Assembly: GCF_031583025.1 (NCBI RefSeq)
Contig: NZ_CP134062.1
Location: forward strand, 2,108,001-2,172,000
DNA from: Mycobacterium sp. Z3061
Lineage (GTDB): Bacteria > Actinomycetota > Actinomycetes > Mycobacteriales > Mycobacteriaceae
Direction of reading: 5' to 3'
DNA: 64,000 nt
The position numbers and the translations under genes were made by a program. Under the pieces are notes generated by a model. The model ran no database searches. It was not told where the DNA came from and saw only the letters and a list, made by a program, of their open reading frames with translations. Below are positions 55,984-64,000 of the stretch, one piece after another (the stretch's first letter is position 1; each line of letters starts with the position of its first letter).

Positions 55984-56007
55984 CTAGCTCTATCGAGCAC
56001 CAACGCG
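55969..56007 (+). promoter_or_regulatory. Leader hairpin overlapping the ilvB1 leader peptide
   Basis: An 11-bp perfect stem, CGCGTTGGTGC (55969-55979) with GCACCAACGCG (55997-56007), 17-nt loop. The left arm lies inside the last leader-peptide codons. Likely the pause/anti-termination switch of the attenuator. Confidence 0.65.
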
Positions 56008-56008
56008 A

Positions 56009-56043
56009 CCCTCGTACAGCAGCTGAGCTGACGGGGGTTTTTT
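56009..56043 (+). terminator. ilvB1 attenuator terminator
   Basis: Stem CCCTCGT (56009-56015) with ACGGGGG (56031-56037), with one G-U pair, and six T residues at 56038-56043. It lies 43 bp upstream of the ilvB1 start. Confidence 0.7.
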
Positions 56044-56086
56044 AATGCCCCGAGACGCCACACACGAAAAAACCGAAGAGGAAACA

Positions 56087-57967
56087 GTGAGCGCACCCAC
56101 CAAGCCAGCGGCACCGGCCGCGACTCCCGCTTCTCAAGAGGCGGCCGAGATCGCCTCGGACGCCGGGAAAGCCACCGCGAAGCCGGCCACTGGCCAGCCG
56201 AAACGTATTGCGCCGCACCAACTTACCGGTGCACAGGCGGTCATCCGGTCGCTGGAGGCACTGGACGTCGACGTCATCTTCGGCATCCCGGGTGGCGCGG
56301 TATTGCCGGTGTACGACCCGCTGTTCGACTCCCAGCAGCTGCGTCACGTCCTGGTGCGTCACGAGCAGGGCGCCGGCCACGCCGCCAGCGGCTACGCCCA
56401 CGCCACCGGCCGGGTCGGCGTGTGCATGGCGACGTCGGGTCCCGGGGCCACCAACCTGGTCACCCCGCTGGCCGACGCGCAGATGGACTCCATCCCCGTC
56501 GTCGCCATCACCGGTCAGGTCGGCCGGCAGCTGATCGGGACCGACGCCTTCCAGGAAGCCGACATCTCCGGCATCACGATGCCGATCACCAAGCACAACT
56601 TCCTGGTCCGCACCGGTGACGAGATCCCCCGGGTGATCGCCGAGGCCTTCCACATCGCGGCATCCGGACGGCCCGGCGCGGTTCTCGTCGACATCCCCAA
56701 GGATGTGCTGCAGGGCCAGTGCACGTTCAGCTGGCCGCCGCGCATGGAACTGCCCGGCTACAAGCCGAACACCAAACCGCACAGCCGCCAGATCCGCGAG
56801 GCAGCCAAGCTGATCGCCGCCGCGAAGAAGCCGGTGCTCTACGTCGGCGGTGGCATCATCCGCGGCGAGGCGACCCAGGAGCTCCTGCACCTGGCCGAAC
56901 TCACCGGCATCCCGGTGGTGACGACGCTGATGGCGCGCGGTGCTTTCCCAGACAGCCACCGGTTGAACATGGGCATGCCCGGCATGCACGGCACCGTGGG
57001 TGCGGTGGCGGCGCTGCAGCGCAGCGACCTGCTGATCGCGCTGGGCACCCGCTTCGATGACCGGGTGACCGGCAAGCTCGAATCGTTCGCTCCGGAAGCC
57101 AAGGTCATCCACGCCGACATCGACCCCGCCGAGATCGGCAAGAACCGGCACGCCGACGTGCCGATCGTCGGTGACGTCAAGAACGTGATCACCGAACTGA
57201 TCGAGATGCTGCGGCACTATGACACTCCCGGCAACCTCGACATCACGGACTGGTGGGAGTACCTGGAGGGCGTCCGCAAGACGTACCCGCTGAGCTACGA
57301 CCCGCAGAGCGACGGCAGCCTGGGCCCGGAATTCGTGATCGAGAAGCTGGGCCAGATCGCGGGTCCGGACGCCATCTACGTGGCCGGCGTCGGCCAGCAC
57401 CAGATGTGGGCGGCGCAGTTCATCAAGTACGAAAAGCCGCGCACCTGGCTGAATTCCGGCGGTTTGGGCACCATGGGCTTCGCCATCCCGGCGGCTATGG
57501 GAGCCAAGATCGCGCTGCCGGACACCGAGGTGTGGGCGATCGACGGCGACGGCTGCTTCCAGATGACCAACCAGGAGCTGGCCACCTGCGCCATCGAAGG
57601 CATCCCGATCAAGGTGGCGCTGATCAACAACGGCAACCTGGGCATGGTGCGGCAGTGGCAGACCCTCTTCTACGAAGAGCGGTACTCGCAGACCGACCTG
57701 GCCACCCACTCGCACCGCATCCCGGATTTCGTGAAGCTGGCCGAGGCGCTCGGTTGCGTCGGAATGCGTTGCGAGCGTGAGGAAGACGTCGAAGAGATGA
57801 TCAACCGAGCGCGCGAGATCAACGACCGCCCGGTGGTGATCGACTTCATCGTCGGCGCCGACGCGCAGGTCTGGCCGATGGTCGCCGCCGGCACCAGCAA
57901 CGACGAGATCCAGCACGCGCGCGGCATCCGTCCCCTGTTCGACGACATCACCGAAGGGCACGCCTGA
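56087..57967 (+). CDS. ilvB: Acetolactate synthase large subunit IlvB1
   Basis: A 626-residue acetohydroxyacid synthase catalytic subunit. A variable Ala/Pro/Lys-rich N-terminus precedes the TPP fold: [15 protein letters not shown], the catalytic Glu in [32 protein letters not shown], and the diphosphate motif [14 protein letters not shown] through [13 protein letters not shown]. It catalyses the first common step of Val/Leu/Ile synthesis with FAD as structural cofactor. GTG 56087 follows GAAGAGGAAAC and fits the known N-terminus MSAPTKP; an ATG at 56045 lies next to the terminator. It is preceded by the attenuator and followed by ilvN with a 1-bp overlap. Confidence 0.96.
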   Translation: MSAPTKPAAPAATPASQEAAEIASDAGKATAKPATGQPKRIAPHQLTGAQAVIRSLEALDVDVIFGIPGGAVLPVYDPLFDSQQLRHVLVRHEQGAGHAASGYAHATGRVGVCMATSGPGATNLVTPLADAQMDSIPVVAITGQVGRQLIGTDAFQEADISGITMPITKHNFLVRTGDEIPRVIAEAFHIAASGRPGAVLVDIPKDVLQGQCTFSWPPRMELPGYKPNTKPHSRQIREAAKLIAAAKKPVLYVGGGIIRGEATQELLHLAELTGIPVVTTLMARGAFPDSHRLNMGMPGMHGTVGAVAALQRSDLLIALGTRFDDRVTGKLESFAPEAKVIHADIDPAEIGKNRHADVPIVGDVKNVITELIEMLRHYDTPGNLDITDWWEYLEGVRKTYPLSYDPQSDGSLGPEFVIEKLGQIAGPDAIYVAGVGQHQMWAAQFIKYEKPRTWLNSGGLGTMGFAIPAAMGAKIALPDTEVWAIDGDGCFQMTNQELATCAIEGIPIKVALINNGNLGMVRQWQTLFYEERYSQTDLATHSHRIPDFVKLAEALGCVGMRCEREEDVEEMINRAREINDRPVVIDFIVGADAQVWPMVAAGTSNDEIQHARGIRPLFDDITEGHA

Positions 57968-58482
57968 TGGCCAACGGATCGCCTAAGACGCACACACTTT
58001 CGGTCCTGGTCGAGGACAAGCCCGGTGTGCTCGCCCGCGTGGCGGCCCTGTTCTCGCGGCGCGGGTTCAACATCGAGTCACTAGCTGTCGGGGCCACCGA
58101 GCAGAAGGACATGTCGCGGATGACCATCGTGGTCTCCGCTGAGGCGACCCCGCTCGAACAGATCACCAAGCAGCTCAACAAGCTGATCAACGTGATCAAG
58201 ATCGTCGAGCAGGACGTCGACAACTCGGTGGACCGGGAACTGGCGCTGATCAAGGTGCGCGCCGACGCCGGCACCCGCAGCCAGGTTATCGAAGCCGTGA
58301 ACCTGTTCCGCGCCAACGTGATCGACGTGTCGCCGGAGTCGCTGACCGTGGAGGCCACCGGCAACCGCGGCAAGCTGGAGGCGCTGTTGCGGGTATTGGA
58401 GCCGTTCGGTATCCGCGAGATCGTGCAGTCGGGTGTGGTGTCGATGGCCCGCGGGCCGCGCGGCATCGGCACCGCCAAGTAA
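57967..58482 (+). CDS. ilvN: Acetolactate synthase regulatory subunit IlvN
   Basis: A 171-residue regulatory subunit. The N-terminal ACT domain is HTLSVLVEDKPGVLARVAAL through GFNIESLAVGATE, and the C-terminal ALS_ss_C domain contains RELALIKVRADAGTR and ALLRVLEPFGIREIVQSG. It stimulates IlvB and carries valine feedback inhibition. The ATG shares one base with the ilvB stop (TGATG). Confidence 0.96.
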   Translation: MANGSPKTHTLSVLVEDKPGVLARVAALFSRRGFNIESLAVGATEQKDMSRMTIVVSAEATPLEQITKQLNKLINVIKIVEQDVDNSVDRELALIKVRADAGTRSQVIEAVNLFRANVIDVSPESLTVEATGNRGKLEALLRVLEPFGIREIVQSGVVSMARGPRGIGTAK

Positions 58483-58497
58483 GTTCTAGCTGTTTAA

Positions 58498-59535
<1,038 letters not shown>

Positions 59536-59547
59536 TAGGCCGAGCAG

Positions 59548-59594
59548 ACGCAGAAGCCCCTTGGAACCGCCCGCGTTCCAAGGGGCTTCTGCGT
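59548..59594. terminator. Hairpin after ilvC, shared with convergent wrbA
   Basis: A 20-bp perfect stem: ACGCAGAAGCCCCTTGGAAC (59548-59567) with its complement at 59575-59594 around a 7-nt loop, without a T run. The preceding GAGCAG makes it a member of the GAGCAGACGC hairpins seen after gatA and before lppZ. Confidence 0.78.
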
Positions 59595-59674
59595 TGCGGC
59601 CGGCCTCGTCCAGATTGAAACCTGGCACACGTCCCGCGGCGTGTCGTGTGCGCAGGTTCAGTGTCGCGGCGGGC

Positions 59675-60274
59675 TCAGGCGCTGAGCCGGTCGGCAGTCT
59701 GAACCACCCGGCGCGCCAGGTGATCGAGGGCGTCACCCGTGGCCGAGTCGAACTCGTTGATGTTGTCGTGCGTCGAAACCAGGCTCGCCCCATAGGGATT
59801 GCCGTCGACGAACTTCGACGGGTCGGTGTATCCGGGCGGCACGATGATGCCGCCGAAGTGCATGAGCGTGACATACAGCGTCAGCAGCGTGGTCTCCTGA
59901 CCGCCGTGCAGGGTGTTGGACGAAGTGAACCCCGCATACACCTTGTCGGCGAGCTTTCCCGCGGCCCACAGTCCGCCCAGACCGTCCAGAAAATCACGCA
60001 ACTGCGAGGCGACCGAACCGAAGCGGGTGGGGGAGCCGAAGATCACCGCATCCGCCCACTCGATGTCCTCACCGGTGGCGGCCGGAAGGTCCTTGGTCGC
60101 TTCGTAATTCGCCGTCCAGGCCGGGTTGTGCGCGAACGACGCCGGGTCGCGGGTTTCGGCGACGTGGCGGACCCGGACTTCGGCGCCCGCGGCTTCGGCC
60201 GCCGCGGCGACACGTTGCGCCATGGAGGTGCCGTGACCGGTGGCGGAGTAGTAGATGATCGCGAGTTTCGTCAT
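59675..60274 (-). CDS. wrbA: WrbA-type NAD(P)H:quinone oxidoreductase
   Basis: A 199-residue flavodoxin-fold protein. The FMN phosphate loop is YYSATGHGTSMAQ, then FGSPTRFGSVASQLRDFLD and FTSSNTLHGGQETTLLTL, which are diagnostic of WrbA. It reduces quinones by two electrons using FMN, as an antioxidant enzyme in the cytosol. Its ATG overlaps the stop of the upstream FAD oxidoreductase by 4 bp, so both are made from one message. Confidence 0.92.
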   Translation of the reverse strand: MTKLAIIYYSATGHGTSMAQRVAAAAEAAGAEVRVRHVAETRDPASFAHNPAWTANYEATKDLPAATGEDIEWADAVIFGSPTRFGSVASQLRDFLDGLGGLWAAGKLADKVYAGFTSSNTLHGGQETTLLTLYVTLMHFGGIIVPPGYTDPSKFVDGNPYGASLVSTHDNINEFDSATGDALDHLARRVVQTADRLSA

Positions 60275-61701
60275 GGGCTCAGCTTAGGCAGCTCTCTGAT
60301 GCCGAATTCCCGCCGCAACGCCGTGCGCGCGGCGTAATAGCCGCCCATGCCGTGCACCCCGGCGCCGGGCGGGGTGGCCGCCGAACACAGGTAGGCCTTG
60401 GGTATGGGTGTGCTCCAGGGATTCAGTCGCGGCGTGGGGCCCAACGTCGCGCGTAGCACCGAGGCCCCGCCCACGGCGATGTCACCTCCGACGTAGTTGG
60501 CGTTGTGCTCGGCCATCCGTGCGGCGGGCACACTGCGCACCGCCACCACGATGTCGCGGAACCCGGGCGCGAACCGCTCGACGACGGCGGTAACGGCCTC
60601 GGTCGCGTCGACGGTCGATCCGGCCGGCACATGCGCGTACGTCCAGAACGGGCGGTGACCGTCGGCGTCGATCCGGCCGGGATCGGCAAGGTGCGGCAAG
60701 GACGCCAGCACCATCGGCAATTGCGCGTGGCGTCCCGCGGCGATGTCGGCCTCGGCCCGCGCCATCTCCTGGCGGGTCCCCCCGAGATGCAGGGTCGGCG
60801 CCTGCTTGAGTCGCGGGTCCGCCCACGGGATCTCGTCGCTGAGGACGAAATCGACCTTGGCCGCTCCCGATCCGAATCGATAGTGCTGCAACGCTTTTGC
60901 GTAACCACCGGGAATCGTGTCGCGGTACACGCGCAGCAGTGTCGTCGGGGAGGTGTCGAAAATGGCGACACCTTCGGGCGGGGAATCGACCTCTACACCC
61001 GACGTCAGTTCACCGCCATGCGCACGCAGATCGGCGATCAGGGCGTCCGAGATCCGCTGGGTGCCGCCCACCGGTATCGGCCAGCCGACGGAATGGGCGA
61101 GTGTGGAGAGCATGAGCCCCGCACCCGCGGAGGCCAGCGAAGGTAACGGTGTAATCGCATGGGCGGCAACGCCGGTGAATAAAGCCCGGGCATCATCGCC
61201 GCGCAGCGCGGACCACGCCGGGGTGCCCTGGGTCAGCATGCGCAGCCCGAGGCGAACGACGGGCACCAATGATGTGGGCACCGAACGTTTGTCCCCTAGT
61301 AGAAACGCGACCACCGCATCGGAGTTCGACACCAGCGGGCCGAGGAAGCGCCGCCATGCCGCACCGTCATCCAACTCGGCGCAGGTCCGCTCCAGGTCGC
61401 GATACGCGATCGCCGCCGGCCGGCCCGGCAGTGGGTTGGCATAGGAAATCTCCGGGACCGCCAAAACGACTCCGCGCGCGGACAGATCGAACTCGGCGAA
61501 GAACGGCGACGCATAGCCCAGTGGGTGCACCGCCGAGCAGATGTCGTGCAGGACTTCGGGGAATTCGACGTCGGCCGCGCTGCGCGCACCCCCGCCGAAG
61601 GTGGGCTGTGCTTCGAGTACCTGCACTTTCAATCCCGCGCGGGCACAGATGACGGCCGCGGCGAGCCCATTGGGCCCGCTGCCGACGACGGTGACGTCCA
61701 T
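60271..61701 (-). CDS. Phytoene-dehydrogenase-like FAD oxidoreductase (Rv2997-like)
   Basis: A 476-residue NAD(P)/FAD oxidoreductase of the CrtI-like/FixC-like group. The dinucleotide-binding motif is VTVVGSGPNGLAAAVICARAG, split at residues 3-23, followed by VLEAQPTFGGGARS. The C-terminal CrtI-type motif is GVHGMGGYYAARTAL. No carotenoid genes are nearby, so the substrate is unknown. ATG 61701 is chosen because it starts directly at the Rossmann strand; an in-frame start at 61719 is possible. It is coupled to wrbA. Confidence 0.86.
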   Translation of the reverse strand: MDVTVVGSGPNGLAAAVICARAGLKVQVLEAQPTFGGGARSAADVEFPEVLHDICSAVHPLGYASPFFAEFDLSARGVVLAVPEISYANPLPGRPAAIAYRDLERTCAELDDGAAWRRFLGPLVSNSDAVVAFLLGDKRSVPTSLVPVVRLGLRMLTQGTPAWSALRGDDARALFTGVAAHAITPLPSLASAGAGLMLSTLAHSVGWPIPVGGTQRISDALIADLRAHGGELTSGVEVDSPPEGVAIFDTSPTTLLRVYRDTIPGGYAKALQHYRFGSGAAKVDFVLSDEIPWADPRLKQAPTLHLGGTRQEMARAEADIAAGRHAQLPMVLASLPHLADPGRIDADGHRPFWTYAHVPAGSTVDATEAVTAVVERFAPGFRDIVVAVRSVPAARMAEHNANYVGGDIAVGGASVLRATLGPTPRLNPWSTPIPKAYLCSAATPPGAGVHGMGGYYAARTALRREFGIRELPKLSP

Positions 61702-61741
61702 CTGTGAATTACAGCCCACGACGTCGTCGAAGGGAATTCCG

Positions 61742-63535
61742 CTACCGGTTCAGGGCGGACGTGATGCACAACACCTGGTCGAGGCTGGCGGTCGCGAGCC
61801 CGGCCGCCGCAGCCCGCCACCCCAGTTCGGCGAGCGGATCGGGGTCATCGGCACGGAAACCCCCGACGCGATCGAGTCGGGCCGTGTCGAACATCGCCGG
61901 GCCGTACGCCGCTTGCTCCCCGAGCACATAGCGTCCGGCACCGGGTGTGCGGGACACCATCTCGTCGGCCGCGCTCATACCGATCAGCCGGTCCGCATCG
62001 GTGAAGTTGACCGCCACCTGGTACACGTTCTCCTCGGCCTCGAACACGCTCGTCAGGCGGGTGATTAAGCGCTCCCGGGCGTAGAACTGCCCACCGTGCC
62101 CCAGGTGCAGCCAGAACCGTCCGTAGATCTGGTCTCGGATCTGCGACAGGAGGGCTCCCGCAGACTCTCCGGCGGAGATCGGACTGAACTCCAGAAACGG
62201 ATACCGTTCCAGCAGTTCCGCGCGATCGGCCGCGGGCAGGCCCGCATCGACCACCAGATAACGACCGATCCGCCATACGTCGTTGCAGCAGTTCAGAAGT
62301 GAGTTCAGGGTCACCTCGGTGCCTTTGATGCCTTCGCGTTCCGGCCCTGCGACCAGGCTGAGCACCACCTCGGCGTCGCGGCGGCGGCCCGGCAGGTGCA
62401 GCGCCAACTCACCGGGGTAAGAGGCGGCCGCTTCGAAAATCCGCGGCGCACTGTTGTCGCAGTTCTTGGTGATTCGTTGCCGATCTTCGTCGGGAATGGC
62501 GGGCTTGGCCAGGATGCGCCGCCAGAACGCGATCGCCTCGGCGTGCTCGCCGATCCATGATGCGCAGACGGCAGCCTCGTCGAGCGCACCCCAGGTGTAG
62601 GTATCCGCACCGACAAGCAACGTGTCCTCGGTGGGTAACGGGATCTCGGCGGCATGCTTGGCGAACAGGTAGCCGAGCCGGTAACGCTCGTCTAGACGGT
62701 AGCGATAAGCGATGGCGTACAACGGTTCTGCACGGGTCGGCCGGAACTCCCAGGCCCGTAGGTAGGCGTTCTCTACCTCCGGCCAGGGCGCACCCATCGA
62801 CCACAGCGACTCCGCGATGCGGTACATCGAATAGTAGGTCTCCTCGGCCCACCCGCCCATGTCGACGCGGCGCTGATACCAGTTGCGGGCGTTCTCGAAA
62901 TCGCCCAAGTCGAAGTAACTTTGCGCCAGGTAGAACACCGAGCGCGCATCATCAGGATTGCGTTCGATCTCGGCCAGCAGCAGGTCGCGGTCGCTCTCGA
63001 ACTTCTGCCGCGGATTCCGGTTGCGCGCTCCGAGACGGCGAGAATCGATGTAGTAGTCACCTTCTAGTCGGTCGTGACTGAAATCGGAGTCGACCATGAC
63101 GTATTCGTGGACCACGCCTTCGTAGCGGACCGGCAATCCGTTGCGGAAGAGGCTCGGCCGCCAGCAGATGTCAGAGGTTTCGCCATAACGGAGCTGGTAG
63201 AGATCCTTGCCCAACTGGCCGAAATCGAGGTTGCCCATGACCTTGTCGTCGGCGTCGAGGACCCAGATGTAGTCGCCGTGGCCCTGGGCGAGGGTCAACG
63301 CCTCGGACCGGTTGTGCCCGAAATCGCGCCACGGCCGCTCGTGGAGCTCACCGGGAATGCCAAGACGGGCCATGTGATCGCGGATGACGGCCTGGGTCCC
63401 GTCGTCGGAGCCGGTGTCCACGATCACCCATGCACTGATGTAACGCGCGATGTCGTCAAGGGTTTGTCGGATGATCGCCGCCTCGTTGCGGACGATCATG
63501 TTGACGCAGATCGCCGGGCGGACAGGGGAGGACAC
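61742..63535 (-). CDS. GT2 glycosyltransferase with a TPR-like middle and C-terminal extension
   Basis: A 597-residue protein. The N-terminal GT2 domain begins CVNMIVRNEAAIIRQTLDDI, with VIVDTGSDDGTQ and the DxD-type WVLDADDK. TPR-like helices follow (DARSVFYLAQSYFDLGDFEN; AEETYYSMYRIAESLW), and then about 200 residues of unassigned sequence rich in conserved-looking Trp/Tyr. The lack of membrane helices suggests a cytosolic enzyme. GTG 63535 is preferred; the longer frame runs into a dispersed repeat. The acceptor is unknown, and I recall no homologue at this position in H37Rv. Confidence 0.82.
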   Translation of the reverse strand: MSSPVRPAICVNMIVRNEAAIIRQTLDDIARYISAWVIVDTGSDDGTQAVIRDHMARLGIPGELHERPWRDFGHNRSEALTLAQGHGDYIWVLDADDKVMGNLDFGQLGKDLYQLRYGETSDICWRPSLFRNGLPVRYEGVVHEYVMVDSDFSHDRLEGDYYIDSRRLGARNRNPRQKFESDRDLLLAEIERNPDDARSVFYLAQSYFDLGDFENARNWYQRRVDMGGWAEETYYSMYRIAESLWSMGAPWPEVENAYLRAWEFRPTRAEPLYAIAYRYRLDERYRLGYLFAKHAAEIPLPTEDTLLVGADTYTWGALDEAAVCASWIGEHAEAIAFWRRILAKPAIPDEDRQRITKNCDNSAPRIFEAAASYPGELALHLPGRRRDAEVVLSLVAGPEREGIKGTEVTLNSLLNCCNDVWRIGRYLVVDAGLPAADRAELLERYPFLEFSPISAGESAGALLSQIRDQIYGRFWLHLGHGGQFYARERLITRLTSVFEAEENVYQVAVNFTDADRLIGMSAADEMVSRTPGAGRYVLGEQAAYGPAMFDTARLDRVGGFRADDPDPLAELGWRAAAAGLATASLDQVLCITSALNR

Positions 63536-63625
63536 GGCCGGATCGTACTCAGCGGAGCTGGTTGTGGTTAAGGGATGGGCCCGAGTGTGTGGCTGCGGTT
63601 GCAGCCGACAGGCTGGGATTGCGGG

Positions 63626-63663
63626 GACCCGCTTCGCCCGGCTCCGCCGCGCTCGCGATCCCC
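63626..63663. repeat. Dispersed copy of the gatB-upstream repeat core
   Basis: 38 bp starting GACCCGCTTCGCCCGGCTCC, identical to the core of the 55-bp units at 35539 and 35594, in the same orientation. It lies between the GT2 gene and serA. Confidence 0.85.
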
Positions 63664-63687
63664 GTGGGGCCCGCATCGTCGCACCGC

Positions 63688-63693
63688 TAGGCT
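63688..63693 (+). promoter_or_regulatory. -10 element for serA (leaderless)
   Basis: TAGGCT ends 6 bp before GTG 63700, so the transcript may start at the initiation codon. Confidence 0.4.
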
Positions 63694-63699
63694 GTCCGC

Positions 63700-64000
63700 G
63701 TGAACTTGCCTGTTGTTTTGATCGCCGACAAACTCGCCCAATCGACCGTCGCCGCCCTGGGAGACCAGGTCGAGGTGCGCTGGGTAGACGGGCCCGACCG
63801 GGAGAAGCTGCTGGCCGCGGTCCCCGAAGCCGACGCTCTGCTGGTCCGCTCGGCCACCACCGTCGACGCCGAGGTACTGGCCGCCGCCCCCAAGCTCAAG
63901 ATCGTCGCCCGCGCCGGTGTCGGACTGGACAACGTCGACGTCGACGCCGCCACCGCCCGTGGCGTGCTGGTGGTCAACGCCCCCACCTCCAACATCCACA
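63700..64000 (+). CDS. serA: D-3-phosphoglycerate dehydrogenase SerA, 3' end outside window
   Basis: The first 100 codons of a 2-hydroxyacid dehydrogenase: VVLIADKLAQSTVAALGDQV, then ADALLVRSATTVDAEVLAAAPKLKIVARAGVGLDNVDVDAATARGV (split over residues about 44-90) and VVNAPTSNI. These match the substrate-domain motifs of SerA, which starts serine synthesis from 3-phosphoglycerate. The position matches serA1 (Rv2996c). The NAD domain and regulatory domains lie outside the window. The start is GTG. Confidence 0.93.
   Translation, partial: MNLPVVLIADKLAQSTVAALGDQVEVRWVDGPDREKLLAAVPEADALLVRSATTVDAEVLAAAPKLKIVARAGVGLDNVDVDAATARGVLVVNAPTSNIH

Overview
The window is high-GC mycobacterial chromosome. 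Its core gene order matches, in reverse orientation, the Mycobacterium tuberculosis H37Rv stretch from about Rv3032 to Rv2996c (order recalled, not searched). A very large PE_PGRS gene, MmpS/MmpL, LppZ, LpqA, a Cfp6-like protein and methylglucose-lipopolysaccharide genes point to a slow-growing non-tuberculous Mycobacterium. Many genes here are absent from that interval in H37Rv, so this is not the M. tuberculosis complex. The species cannot be named from the sequence alone.

Layout. 1-3059 (-): polymethylated glucan genes (GT4, GH57, methyltransferase). 3277-5056: electron-transfer flavoprotein fixAB with a clear terminator. 5200-9323: an OlsB/OlsA-like acyltransferase pair, DUF427 and SRPBCC proteins, and an FeS-type photolyase. 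9579-16594: iscS, mnmA, lpqA (convergent), a MetE-like protein, an SRPBCC-ArsR operon with twin operators, and ligA. 16636-30283: a roughly 14-kb accessory block between ligA and the ACT-domain gene, which are neighbours in H37Rv. It holds a TetR regulator, hemolysin III, an FTR1-like permease, a histidine kinase and response regulator, a FetA ATPase, a DUF1490/PacL-like protein, a CtpC-N-terminus::FetB fusion, MmpS/MmpL and a GGDEF-EAL protein. 30474-37156: ACT protein, gatCA, pfkA, an EspI-like ATPase and gatB. 37281-41761: flavin reductase, lppZ and a large LuxR regulator. 41919-52166: a 10.2-kb PE_PGRS locus with seven apparent frame breaks. 52290-55746: DoxX, DUF4333, a zinc metalloprotease lipoprotein and a Cfp6-like protein. 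55898-59535: ilvB1-ilvN-ilvC behind a leader-peptide attenuator. 59675-64000: wrbA, an FAD oxidoreductase, a GT2-TPR protein and the 5' end of serA.

The most unusual part is 17.3-24.8 kb. Metal-transport genes (FTR1-like; FetA plus FetB) sit with a two-component system. The FetB permease carries an N-terminal domain like that of the P-type ATPase CtpC, and just upstream lies a DUF1490 protein of the kind that normally partners CtpC. An 11-bp-period direct repeat (TCTCAGCG-type) occurs upstream of hemolysin III, the FTR1-like gene, the kinase and the fetA operon. I read this as one regulon for a metal-homeostasis module in which a P-ATPase/chaperone pairing has been moved onto an ABC-type exporter.

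Other regulatory signals include a 20-bp palindrome shared by the tetR promoter (16599-16618) and the mmpS promoter 8 kb away (25022-25041), twin GCAACC-N4-GGTTGC palindromes before the SRPBCC-arsR operon, and an ilvB1 leader peptide with consecutive Leu-Val-Val-Ile codons followed by a terminator. No tRNA, rRNA, CRISPR array or intact insertion sequence was seen.
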